A stretch of DNA of 64,000 nucleotides, taken from Niabella beijingensis (lineage in GTDB: Bacteria; Bacteroidota; Bacteroidia; Chitinophagales; Chitinophagaceae). This document shows positions 52,664 through 61,210 of the stretch, piece after piece (position 1 is the first letter of the stretch; every line of letters begins with the position of its first letter). The translations under genes were made by a program, and so were the position numbers. The notes below the pieces were generated by a model. The model made no database searches. It was not told where the DNA came from and saw only the letters and a list, made by a program, of their open reading frames with translations. Where the stretch lies: assembly GCF_020034665.1 (NCBI RefSeq), contig NZ_JAIQDI010000001.1, positions 496,001 through 560,000 on the forward strand. Direction: 5' to 3'.

Positions 52664-53115
52664 AAATACTTGGGATTAGAAATGCTCCTTCTAAAATTAG
52701 ATTTTGTATAATAGATGGGGATAAGACTACATTTACTTTTAGTAATCATGATAATGAAAACAAAATTGATATGCCTAAATCGCTCAAAACAGAGGCTGAA
52801 ATGTATCAATGGGTAAAAAGTGAATATAAAAGAATTTTTGACAAATATGGTCCCTTCGACCATATGGCTATTAAGCAAAATGAGAACGTACCTACAAGAT
52901 ACAGTAGTGTGAAGCCTGTTATGTTTCTGGACTGTCTGGTAACTATGATAGCAATTGAAAATAACACCCCTTTTTCGTCACATGCCTATAATTCATTAGG
53001 TACAAAAAGTAAAGAAGTCGTTTCCTTTATTGAATCAAAGGTTACTAAATCCAAAACCAACTGGGATGTACAAATGGCAGATGCCATTGCAGCCGCAATA
53101 AAAAATTTACTATAA
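52660..53115 (+). CDS. DUF3010-like (RNase H-fold) protein
   Basis: A 151-residue protein starting with an ATGA overlap of the hsdS stop. It has the arrangement of a small RNase H or RuvC-like fold: a first strand with MKILGIRNAPSKIRFCIIDG, a middle strand (DHMAIKQNENV) and a final helix with WDVQMADAIAAAIKN, with acidic residues at the expected ends. It most resembles DUF3010, but the match is weak. It sits between hsdS and a kinase gene with which it overlaps, so the pair may be a module guarding the restriction system. Confidence 0.55.
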   Translation: MKILGIRNAPSKIRFCIIDGDKTTFTFSNHDNENKIDMPKSLKTEAEMYQWVKSEYKRIFDKYGPFDHMAIKQNENVPTRYSSVKPVMFLDCLVTMIAIENNTPFSSHAYNSLGTKSKEVVSFIESKVTKSKTNWDVQMADAIAAAIKNLL

Positions 53116-54179
53116 TGAGTTTTAACGTTGGAGATAATATTTACAAATTTACCCTTATCAAAAAGTTGGGCGGTAACTTTGGTGAAGTTTGGCATGCAAA
53201 TGATAATTCTATCAATAAGGAAGTTGCCTTAAAAATTCTGGAACCATCATTTGAACCTATCGCTAAATTATTAGATGAGGCAAGAATTGGTAATAAGTTT
53301 AATCACAAAAACCTTTTGCCCATTCATTATGCTGATGTAGCTACTGTTGGAAGCACGGTATATACACTTATCTCACAAGAGTATTATAAAAATGGAGCGA
53401 TTACGAATCAGTTGAATGCTCATAATTTTTTGCCTTTACCACAGGCATTAAAAGTGTTACAGGATATTTTATTCGGATTAGAATACTTACACAACAGTGG
53501 CTTTTATCATAATGACATTAAGCCCGGTAATATTTTAGTCGATGACCAGCACAATGCTATATTAGCGGATTATGGTATTGCAGGTTTTTCTCCAAGTATA
53601 ACTCCTATTACACCTAAAAACTCATATAAAGTTCACCGTGCACCAGAGACTGCCGGAGGAACCCCGATAATTAGTATTCATTCTGACATATATCAGGTGG
53701 GCTGTACTGCTTATCGGTTGTTGAATGGTATAACTCATTTAAAAAATGAATTCCATGCCTTAGGTCCAATAGCTTATGAAAGTGAAAAGGCTAAAGGCAA
53801 AATACCTAATATCGGAAATTATCAACCATTTATACCTTCAAGATTAAAAACTATAATTAATAAATCACTAAATGTGGATCCCGGACAACGATATTCTTCA
53901 GCGCTTGAAATGAGAAGAAAGTTAGAGAAACTTCACTTCCCAGGTTATTGGACAACAGATGCTTCATCAGAATTAGTTGGAATAGGGAAAAAATATTTAT
54001 ACCAATTTGAAATAGAAGCTAAAGCAGGTGATGTTTTTAATCTACATGCAACGAAAAAGAATAACATTTCAGGAAATATTACAAAAGTGAGTGACTTTAC
54101 TAAGAAGAACTTAAATAGAAAGGAAATGGAGAAATTATGTAACGGATTTATCTCCTGGGTAGTTGAAAATGCTAATTAA
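53115..54179 (+). CDS. Ser/Thr protein kinase embedded in the restriction operon
   Basis: A 354-residue kinase. Gly-rich loop LGGNFGEVWHA, Lys in KEVALKILEP, catalytic loop HNDIKPGNIL (HND in place of HRD), metal site ADYGIAGF (DYG in place of DFG), and HRAPE, all in the first 190 residues. A helical tail and a C-terminal domain (about 270-354) with YLYQFEIEAKAGD follow. Kinases are known in several defence operons. It begins at the last base of the DUF3010-like gene and ends nine bases before hsdR. Its target is unknown. Confidence 0.88.
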   Translation: MSFNVGDNIYKFTLIKKLGGNFGEVWHANDNSINKEVALKILEPSFEPIAKLLDEARIGNKFNHKNLLPIHYADVATVGSTVYTLISQEYYKNGAITNQLNAHNFLPLPQALKVLQDILFGLEYLHNSGFYHNDIKPGNILVDDQHNAILADYGIAGFSPSITPITPKNSYKVHRAPETAGGTPIISIHSDIYQVGCTAYRLLNGITHLKNEFHALGPIAYESEKAKGKIPNIGNYQPFIPSRLKTIINKSLNVDPGQRYSSALEMRRKLEKLHFPGYWTTDASSELVGIGKKYLYQFEIEAKAGDVFNLHATKKNNISGNITKVSDFTKKNLNRKEMEKLCNGFISWVVENAN

Positions 54180-54188
54180 GAAATAATT

Positions 54189-57100
54189 ATGGACACACCT
54201 TCATTTAAAGAAGATCATATCTCCCAGATTCCAGCATTAAAACTGCTGATGAATATGGGCTGGAAATACCTGTCTCCTGATGAAGCTTTGGTAGCTCGTG
54301 GAGGTAGAAGTTCAAATGTTTTGCTGGAAGGCATCTTGAAAGTGCAATTAGGAAAAATTAACAAAATTGAATACAAGCAAAAGGAATTCTCCTTTTCAGA
54401 ATCCACCATCAATAACGCGATACTTGCTATCCGCGATTTGCCTGTACAAGACGGATTCCTGGCAGCTAATAAAGCTTATTATGAACTTATTACTTTAGGT
54501 AAGAGTTTTGACCAGACTGTTTTAGGAGATAAGAAGAGTTTCTCCTTTAAGTACATCGACTGGAATAATCTGGAGAATAATGTGTATCATATTACAGAAG
54601 AATACAGCGTACTGCGTTCAGATCGTACAGACCATTATCGCCCGGACATTGTTTTGTTTATCAATGGTATTCCAATGGTGATAATAGAATGCAAATCACC
54701 TAAAATTAAAGACCCAGTAGAAAAGGCCATTGAACAGCATTTGAGAAACCAGCAGGAAAATGGTATTCGTAGCTTATACTTATATTCCAATCTTACCATT
54801 GCTCTTGCATGTAATGAGGCAAAGTATGGCACCACCGCAACCAGTAAAGAATTTTGGGGTGTTTGGAAAGAGATTTTTCGGACTAAAGAGGAAGAACGTT
54901 TATGGGAAAATGAAATTGGGAAAATAAAACATAGTCCTCTGCCTAAGGGTGATCGTACTTTGCTGTTTAAAGAGCGATTTAAAAATGTATTGCATTATTT
55001 TGAAAATTTAGAGCAGGCTGAACAGGTTGTAACTATTCAGGATAAATTGCTCTTTAGCTTTTGCCATCCTCAACGGTTATTAGAAATCATTTATAATTTC
55101 ATATTATATGATGATGGGATCAAGAAGGTAGCTCGTTATCAACAGTATTTTGCTATTAAAAATACCTTGTCAAAAATCCTAAAAACAGATGTCAAAGGCC
55201 GACACGAAGGAGGTGTAATCTGGCACACGCAAGGAAGTGGGAAATCTTTAACGATGGTGATGCTTGCCCAGTTAATTGCTTCGCATCCTCAAATAAAAAA
55301 TCCAAAAATACTTTTAGTAACCGACCGAATTGATCTTGATGACCAAATTACTGAAACGTTTAGGAAATGTCATGTCCCGGTAGAAAATGCACAGACCGGA
55401 AAACATCTGGTGGAGCTTGTACGAAGCCCGGATGATGCTGTTATAACCACACTCATTCACAAATTTGAAGCTGCGATAAATCAAGCTAAAGATGGATTCG
55501 AGTCTCTCGAAATCTATATTTTAATAGACGAAGGTCATCGCTCCCAGTACGGCTCCTTCAATGTGAAAATGCAAAAAGTGTTTCCGAATGCCTGTTTTAT
55601 CGCATTTACAGGTACACCTTTGATGAGGAAAGAGAAAAGCACTGCAAATAAATTTGGTGGCATTATTGATGTGTATTCCATTACAGATGCTGTTGAAGAC
55701 GGTGCTGTAGTGCCATTGCTATATGAAGGGAGGCATAATTTGATTGAAGTTAACGAAAAGCCGCTTGACAACTATTTTGATAAAGTGTCCGAGCCACTGA
55801 CTCCGTATGGAAAAGCCGCTTTGAAAAGAAAATATAGCTCTAAAAATATTCTTAATAAAGCTGACCAGATCATATACGCAAGAGCTTGGGATATTACTGA
55901 ACATTTTGTCGATAATTTTCAGGGTACGTGTTTTAAAGGGCAAATAGTTACGCCTAACAAAGCAACAGCTATTAAGTACAAAGAGTATTTAGATGAAATA
56001 GGAAAAGTAACTTCAGAAGTAATTATGTCGGCTCCCGACACCCGGGAAGGTGAAGAAGATGCTTTTGATGTATCTGATGACAAGGTGAAAAAATTCTGGA
56101 ATGCCCGTATGGATAAGTACGGGACACAGGATAAGTATGAAAAATCGGTCATCGGTGCATTTAAAAAGCAGGACATCCCGGAACTTATTATAGTAGTGGA
56201 TAAACTATTAACTGGATTTGATGCCCCAAAAAATATTGTCCTCTACTTAACCCGACAATTGAAAGAGCACACGTTATTGCAAGCTATTGCCCGAGTAAAT
56301 CGTGTTTATCCTGGAAAGGATTACGGATATATCATCGATTATTTCGGCAATCTTGAAAATCTTGACAATGCAATACAGACATATTCGGGAGATAGCATGT
56401 TTGATGAGGGAGATTTAGTTGGAAGCTGGACCAATATAGGAGAAGAAATTAAAAAATTACCTCAAGCTCACTCAGAAGTCTGGGATATTTTTAAAACGAT
56501 TAAAAACAAATATGATGAACCAGCTTATGAGGAATTATTAAGTGATGAGGCAATACGACATCAATTTTATGAGAAAGTTTCTGTCTTTGCCCGTTTGCTA
56601 AAATTAGCATTATCAAGTATTGACTTCTCTAATTCTACACCAGAAAAACAAATTGACAAGTATAAATCAGATCTAAAATTCTTCCTTGCCTTAAGAATAT
56701 CTGTAAAAAGAAGGTTTTCTGACGATATTGACTATAAAGAATACGAACCGCAGGTACAAAAACTCATTGACAAGCATATTACTACTGAAGGAGAAGTACT
56801 TCGCATTACAGAATTGGTTGATATTTTTGACAAGGAACAACGGGAAGCAGAAGTTGAAAAACTTACTAGCAAGGCAGCAAAGGCTGACCATATTGCCAGC
56901 AGAACGATAAGGGCTATAAATATTAAAATGAATGAAGATCCTGTTTTCTATAAAAAGCTTTCTAAACTAATTCGGGAAGCAATTGAAGAATATCATCAGC
57001 AGCGAATCGATGAAGCAGAATTTTTAAGAAAGGCAAAAGAGTATGAGGCTTCTTTTCTTCATGGACAGAAAGACAATATTCCCGACTCTCTCAGAGGTAA

Positions 57101-57404
57101 TGATATTGGCATCGCTATCTACAATATAGCATCAGATACTTTTAAGGATACGCTAAGTGGAAAACAGAATGTGGCAACAGAATTATCTTTAGGAATTGAA
57201 GATGTTATCCGTTCTATTGTTATACAAAATGATCAATTGGTAGTTGACTGGCAAGGCAAACCTGATATTGAGGGCAAGATACGTATCGATATTGATGATT
57301 ATATTTTTGATTTAAAAAGTAAATACGATATCGAGTTTTCATTTGACGATATTGATAAGGTTGTTGAGGATGTCCTAAATGTAGCGAAGATTAAATTTGT
57401 ATGA
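54189..57404 (+). CDS. hsdR: Type I restriction endonuclease subunit HsdR
   Basis: A 1,071-residue motor-nuclease subunit. The N-terminal nuclease has the PD-ExK motif RPDIVLFINGIPMVIIECKSP, followed by the helicase core with Walker A TQGSGKSLTM, DEGH box YILIDEGHRSQYG, motif III FTGTPLM and a C-terminal helicase motif VDKLLTGFDAPKN...QAIARVNR. It hydrolyses ATP to move DNA and cut far from the site. The last residues overlap the next gene. It requires HsdM and HsdS for DNA binding, so the truncated HsdM makes its function here doubtful. Confidence 0.95.
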   Translation: MDTPSFKEDHISQIPALKLLMNMGWKYLSPDEALVARGGRSSNVLLEGILKVQLGKINKIEYKQKEFSFSESTINNAILAIRDLPVQDGFLAANKAYYELITLGKSFDQTVLGDKKSFSFKYIDWNNLENNVYHITEEYSVLRSDRTDHYRPDIVLFINGIPMVIIECKSPKIKDPVEKAIEQHLRNQQENGIRSLYLYSNLTIALACNEAKYGTTATSKEFWGVWKEIFRTKEEERLWENEIGKIKHSPLPKGDRTLLFKERFKNVLHYFENLEQAEQVVTIQDKLLFSFCHPQRLLEIIYNFILYDDGIKKVARYQQYFAIKNTLSKILKTDVKGRHEGGVIWHTQGSGKSLTMVMLAQLIASHPQIKNPKILLVTDRIDLDDQITETFRKCHVPVENAQTGKHLVELVRSPDDAVITTLIHKFEAAINQAKDGFESLEIYILIDEGHRSQYGSFNVKMQKVFPNACFIAFTGTPLMRKEKSTANKFGGIIDVYSITDAVEDGAVVPLLYEGRHNLIEVNEKPLDNYFDKVSEPLTPYGKAALKRKYSSKNILNKADQIIYARAWDITEHFVDNFQGTCFKGQIVTPNKATAIKYKEYLDEIGKVTSEVIMSAPDTREGEEDAFDVSDDKVKKFWNARMDKYGTQDKYEKSVIGAFKKQDIPELIIVVDKLLTGFDAPKNIVLYLTRQLKEHTLLQAIARVNRVYPGKDYGYIIDYFGNLENLDNAIQTYSGDSMFDEGDLVGSWTNIGEEIKKLPQAHSEVWDIFKTIKNKYDEPAYEELLSDEAIRHQFYEKVSVFARLLKLALSSIDFSNSTPEKQIDKYKSDLKFFLALRISVKRRFSDDIDYKEYEPQVQKLIDKHITTEGEVLRITELVDIFDKEQREAEVEKLTSKAAKADHIASRTIRAINIKMNEDPVFYKKLSKLIREAIEEYHQQRIDEAEFLRKAKEYEASFLHGQKDNIPDSLRGNDIGIAIYNIASDTFKDTLSGKQNVATELSLGIEDVIRSIVIQNDQLVVDWQGKPDIEGKIRIDIDDYIFDLKSKYDIEFSFDDIDKVVEDVLNVAKIKFV

Positions 57405-58108
57405 TGACTGAAATACTTCAATCAATAGCATTTGGTTCTACGGTTATCAAATATAGTCTTGCCTATCAGAAGCGAAAAACCCTTGGTATTAAAGTTTACC
57501 CTGATGGTAGCGTAAAAGTCGCTGCACCGTTTGATACAATAGAAATAGAGATAAAAAATTATTTAAAGAAAAAAGCCCCATGGATAATTAAACAGCGACG
57601 TGAGTTTTTATCTTACCATCCATTAACACCCGCCCGTTTATATATTAATGGTGAAACTCATCTTTATTTAGGCAGGCAATATAAACTTCGAATAGAAACA
57701 GAAAGTATAAATGATGTTAAACTCTATCGGGGTCATTTAATAATATATTGTGGTAAAAAAGAAGATGCCAAAGAGATATTAGATAAATGGTATAGAGAAA
57801 GAGCCGTGATACATTTCAAGGAAATGCTGGATAAAACCTTTCCTTTACTCAGTAAATTTAAAATTTCAAAGCCAGATTTACAGATAAGACAAATGGAAAA
57901 ACGCTGGGGAAGTTGCACCCCGGATGGCAAAGTTATATTAAACCCTGAATTGATTAAAGCTCCTAAAGGAAGTATCGAGTACGTTGTTATACATGAACTT
58001 TGTCACTTGATACATCATAATCATACCAAGCATTTCTATGATCTCCAGAAAAGCCTAATGCCAGACTGGAAAAAATGGAAAGAACGATTGGAACATAGTT
58101 TATCATAA
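57401..58108 (+). CDS. YgjP/SprT-type metallopeptidase (DUF45)
   Basis: A 235-residue M48-like protein with the zinc motif VIHELCHLIHHNHTKHF near residue 195, preceded by RQMEKRWGSCTPDGKVILN, the DUF45 signature. The start overlaps hsdR by four bases (ATGA); a second ATG follows directly. DUF45 proteins are regular partners of type I restriction operons, role unclear. It is the last gene of the operon. Confidence 0.9.
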   Translation: MMTEILQSIAFGSTVIKYSLAYQKRKTLGIKVYPDGSVKVAAPFDTIEIEIKNYLKKKAPWIIKQRREFLSYHPLTPARLYINGETHLYLGRQYKLRIETESINDVKLYRGHLIIYCGKKEDAKEILDKWYRERAVIHFKEMLDKTFPLLSKFKISKPDLQIRQMEKRWGSCTPDGKVILNPELIKAPKGSIEYVVIHELCHLIHHNHTKHFYDLQKSLMPDWKKWKERLEHSLS

Positions 58109-58123
58109 TTGTAACTAACAAAA

Positions 58124-58147
58124 GGGAGTTTGTTCACACAAACTCCC
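58124..58147 (-). terminator. Terminator overlapping the end of traD
   Basis: On the minus strand GGGAGTTTGT-gtga-ACAAACTCCC is a ten-base stem with a four-base loop followed by TTTTG. It covers the last codons and stop of the TraD-like gene and ends that operon between two convergent genes. Confidence 0.7.
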
Positions 58148-58769
58148 CAATGTCAAAATCACTCAAATCACTTTTCCGCAAGGTGGAAGAACCGTCGTCG
58201 CTTTCAGATGAAAGTGTGCTATCTAAAAGCTCGGCAATTCTTCGGGAAGCACCCTCTATGGAATTTTCCAGTAAGCTGAATAATTCAGTTCCCTGTAATT
58301 TCTGAACTATGGCTACCGCTATTTCCTTTTGAGCCTGTTCCAAATTTTCTTTTTGGAGCAACGCCCCTACTGAGCTTAGTTCGTCGTAGGTAACCCCTTG
58401 GGCAAGACTGTCATTACCACCGGATATTCCGTACCTGTTCCATTCTTCTTCCTCATCTTCCAAATCAGGCATATTGCTAAAAACTTCGTCCAGTTCTTCC
58501 TGCGGAATTTGCTTACCGACGATTTCGTTCTCGTCGTATTCGATGTCTAAATTATCGGGGTTTATCTCCGGTTCCGTTATTTGGCTTTCATTGGCAGTGT
58601 TTGGCACTGAAAGGCTTCTTGCTGGCTTTGGCTGTCCCATAATATCGGGCAGTTTCGGGTTAACTTTTTCCTGCACAGGCTTTTGCTCCGACCTTTTTTT
58701 AATGACAATCTTGTCCTGCAAAAGCAGAACAATGACGATGAGCAGGCATATCACAATTACTATTTCCAT
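58134..58769 (-). CDS. TraD-like conjugal transfer protein
   Basis: A 211-residue protein with one N-terminal membrane helix (MEIVIVICLLIVIVLLLQDK), a linker rich in Pro, Glu and Asp, and a helical C-terminal part (LQKENLEQAQKEIAVAIVQK). In CTnDOT-type elements this follows ParA and DUF3408 genes in the order seen here (traA, traB, traD). A role in transfer or its regulation is assumed from that order. It is 11 bases downstream of the DUF3408 gene. Confidence 0.75.
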   Translation of the reverse strand: MEIVIVICLLIVIVLLLQDKIVIKKRSEQKPVQEKVNPKLPDIMGQPKPARSLSVPNTANESQITEPEINPDNLDIEYDENEIVGKQIPQEELDEVFSNMPDLEDEEEEWNRYGISGGNDSLAQGVTYDELSSVGALLQKENLEQAQKEIAVAIVQKLQGTELFSLLENSIEGASRRIAELLDSTLSSESDDGSSTLRKSDLSDFDIGEFV

Positions 58770-58780
58770 AATCAGAGGCT

Positions 58781-59230
58781 TTAAAAAATGGGTTTAAACT
58801 TTTCGTTGAAATCATCGGTAATTGCTTTCTCAAACATTTCAAAATGATGCTCCAGTATGTTATCAAGATAGGCATACAGTGGGATCTCATCTTTACCAAT
58901 GACCTGTACAATACGGGATAAGCGTTCGTGGTATTCCTGTCGGATATAAATGCTTTTATCGCCCCGCTTTGTCATCGAGTGCGTTTTCAAAAAATGTTCG
59001 CCATAGCTGCCGTCAAGATGTTTCTTGGTGCGGTTCCTTTCCCGTTGTGCAGGTTTGCTTGGTAGCAATTCTTCCTGTTTCACTTCTTCTTTTACAGTTT
59101 CCTTTTCCGGTTCTTCCGGCAGTTCAGGTGGAAGCTGTAAGCCCTCTTTTTTAACGCCGTCCACCATCAGGTTCATCATCAACTCTTCGTTAATGTCGGG
59201 CGTGACTTTTCTTTTATTATCTTTTTCCAT
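58781..59230 (-). CDS. DUF3408 protein (TraB/TraC-like)
   Basis: A 149-residue protein. The N-terminal 70 residues are acidic and disordered (EELPSKPA). The C-terminal half has KSIYIRQEYHERLSRIVQVI and PLYAYLDNILEHHF, the DUF3408 core, a ribbon-helix-helix-like DNA-binding part. It lies four bases after the ParA gene. Confidence 0.8.
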   Translation of the reverse strand: MEKDNKRKVTPDINEELMMNLMVDGVKKEGLQLPPELPEEPEKETVKEEVKQEELLPSKPAQRERNRTKKHLDGSYGEHFLKTHSMTKRGDKSIYIRQEYHERLSRIVQVIGKDEIPLYAYLDNILEHHFEMFEKAITDDFNEKFKPIF

Positions 59231-59234
59231 AAGA

Positions 59235-60002
59235 CTATGATTGAATGATTTTTAGAAATTCATTGATGAACAGGTCTAACTGGCAGGCTTTCATCAAACG
59301 TTCATCAGGTGGCATTACGGTAGAACGGAAAACCGTTTTACTGTCGGCTTCGCTTTCTTTGCGAAAGCGGGTACTGTTCTTTACTTGGCTCTGCATCAGG
59401 CTTAATCCCAGCTGCTCAATAAGCTGATTGTACACGTCATATAAGGGAGTGCTTTCCCTGCCGTCCACCTGGTTCCAAAACAGGTTAATGGTCTGTATGG
59501 AAGTTTCGCCCTTTTTCATAATCACATCCTGTAAAAGCTGGGTGAAGATGAGCGTACTTTCCATTACCACACGGTCTGCGGTAATAGGCGTAAAAATATG
59601 GTGCATTCCTGCGAGTGCTTTCAGAATGCCGGGCGTGTTCACAGTTCCAGGCAGGTCAAAAAACACCACGTCGATCGGAACGGCGGAAGCCGTTACAAAT
59701 TCGTGTACAGCATCCAGTACGCTATCTGCTTTATGCTGTGTAATGGGATAGGCTTTCTTGTTGATGGTGGTAAACTGCTTGTACGCCAATTTTTTCAAAG
59801 CCTCGTTTTCCATTACCATTGCCAAATCACGGGCTTTCATTTTCATTAAACTATGCTGCGGAAAATCCGCATCAAATACGGCTACGTTGTAGCCCAACCG
59901 ATAGTGCATCGTACTTGCCACAAGCGTGGTAAATGTGCTTTTGCCAACACCGCCTTTTTGAGAAGAAAAGGCGATAAACAGAGGTTTCTTTTTTGTGTCC
60001 AT
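59235..60002 (-). CDS. ParA-like ATPase (TraA of conjugative elements)
   Basis: A 255-residue P-loop ATPase. Deviant Walker A: FSSQKGGVGKSTFTT near residue 12. Walker B-like FDADFP and VVFFDLPGT follow. It is the first gene of a three-gene minus-strand operon with DUF3408 and TraD-like genes, as in CTnDOT. It may help in placing the element DNA or its transfer machinery. Confidence 0.88.
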   Translation of the reverse strand: MDTKKKPLFIAFSSQKGGVGKSTFTTLVASTMHYRLGYNVAVFDADFPQHSLMKMKARDLAMVMENEALKKLAYKQFTTINKKAYPITQHKADSVLDAVHEFVTASAVPIDVVFFDLPGTVNTPGILKALAGMHHIFTPITADRVVMESTLIFTQLLQDVIMKKGETSIQTINLFWNQVDGRESTPLYDVYNQLIEQLGLSLMQSQVKNSTRFRKESEADSKTVFRSTVMPPDERLMKACQLDLFINEFLKIIQS

Positions 60003-60648
60003 ATTTTAAAAATTTAAAGTGTACATAATTTTGTTTTCAGTCTTGCAGGCGTTCCAGAAAGCCGTTCTGATTTCACACTTTCATTCAGGAAAGCTATCAG
60101 GGTTGCCTACGTTCCTACCTGATTGCCTGCTTCCTTGCAGTACAGCAGCCCTGCAATCATTCCGGTAGCTTATCAGGCAGGCTTGCCGTCATTCTTTCAT
60201 TCCGTCAATCAACCAATCATTCAGGCGAGCCGTATAGTTGGATAGCAAGTGTTCACGCTTTCCGGCAGTCGTACAATCTTGCTTTCTTGCTTTCTTGCTT
60301 TCTTGCAATCAGGCAGGCAGGATTGCCTGCGTTTCTGAATGCGTGCTGTCTGCTCTTCCTGAAGCACGGGCTGCCTGTCTTCCTGCCATCATTCAATAGC
60401 AAAGAACCAATCAATTTCATTCGATTGTATGCCTGTGGCATTGTTTGGCGGTCAGAGGCACTGTTTGGCTCTGTGGCACAGTGCAACGCTATCGGGAACA
60501 GGGCTTTACTTTGTATTGTGATTTTTATTAACGGATTTATGCAAATGACTTTTGACATATTGGTAGGTAACGGTAACGGCAACAAGCCGTTTTTCCCTGT
60601 TACATCCAATCCGTCCCGCAGGGCGGATTTTTGTGTTCACCGGAACAC
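60003..60648. repeat. Low-complexity repeat region between divergent tra and mob genes
   Basis: About 650 bases of biased sequence with repeats of short words: TTGCTTTC three to four times in tandem (60287-60306), GCAGGC, ATTGCCTGC, and many CATTC or CAATC. No gene is supported; the 118- and 154-residue frames across it have abnormal composition. It separates parA from the oriT-like hairpin and may act in transfer or copy control. Confidence 0.5.
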
Positions 60649-60704
60649 GGCAAGTTGTGTTTTGAGGCACTCGAAACCGAGTTCGTGCCTCAAAACAACT
60701 TGCC
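60649..60704. other. oriT-like hairpin 2
   Basis: The left arm GGCAAGTTGTGTTTTGAGGC continues with AC; the right arm is GTGCCTCAAAACAACTTGCC; the loop is 14 bases. The arms differ only by a GT insertion. It lies 66 bases before the second mobilisation pair and is followed by CTTTGC, as the first hairpin (34950) is by CTTCGC. Conserved place and outer bases support a transfer origin. Confidence 0.6.
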
Positions 60705-60770
60705 CTTTGCAGGGGGCAGAAAACACCTTCCGAAGTCAGGGTTTTGTGTGAATTTAAAAATGGATTTGTG

Positions 60771-61208
60771 ATGAGCGAGAACAGTAACAGTAAAAAGAAT
60801 AAGGGCGGACGGACACCTAAAACCGACCCAAGCATCCACCGCCATGTTTTCCGTCTTACCGATGAAGAAAACGCCAAACTTTTATCGCTTTTTGAAGCAT
60901 CTGGAATGACCAATAAAGCGAAGTTTATCATTTCCCTACTGTTTGGTAAGGAAATGAAATCGGTTAAGATTGACAAAGGAACAGTTGATTTCTATATGCG
61001 ACTGACTTCGTTTCACGGTCAATTTCGCTCCGTAGGCGTGAATTATAACCAGATTGTAAAGCTGCTGTACAAGCATTTCTCCGAGAAAAAAGCGGCAGCA
61101 TTTCTATACAAATTGGAAAAACAGACGGCTGAAATGGCGATGCTATGCCAAAAAATCATCCAGCTAACGGAAGAGTTTGAAGCGAAACACCTGAAAAACC
61201 AGCCTTAG
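60771..61208 (+). CDS. mobA: Mobilisation accessory protein MobA
   Basis: A 145-residue protein. The ATG at 60771 (MSENSNSKKNKGGRTPKTDP) is preferred over a frame start nine codons upstream. HRHVFRLTDEENAKLLSLFE is a ribbon-helix-helix start, GVNYNQIVKLLYKHF the family's later motif. It would bind oriT with the relaxase encoded two bases downstream. It differs clearly from the accessory protein at 35091. Confidence 0.85.
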   Translation: MSENSNSKKNKGGRTPKTDPSIHRHVFRLTDEENAKLLSLFEASGMTNKAKFIISLLFGKEMKSVKIDKGTVDFYMRLTSFHGQFRSVGVNYNQIVKLLYKHFSEKKAAAFLYKLEKQTAEMAMLCQKIIQLTEEFEAKHLKNQP

Positions 61209-61210
61209 AA

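Noticed and set aside
60284..60306. CRISPR-like short tandem repeat
   Set aside because: The unit is eight bases with no spacers; it is simple tandem repetition.
60253..60751. Overlapping frames of 118 and 154 residues on both strands
   Set aside because: They are produced by the low-complexity word repeats and the oriT hairpin; neither has a start context or regular composition.
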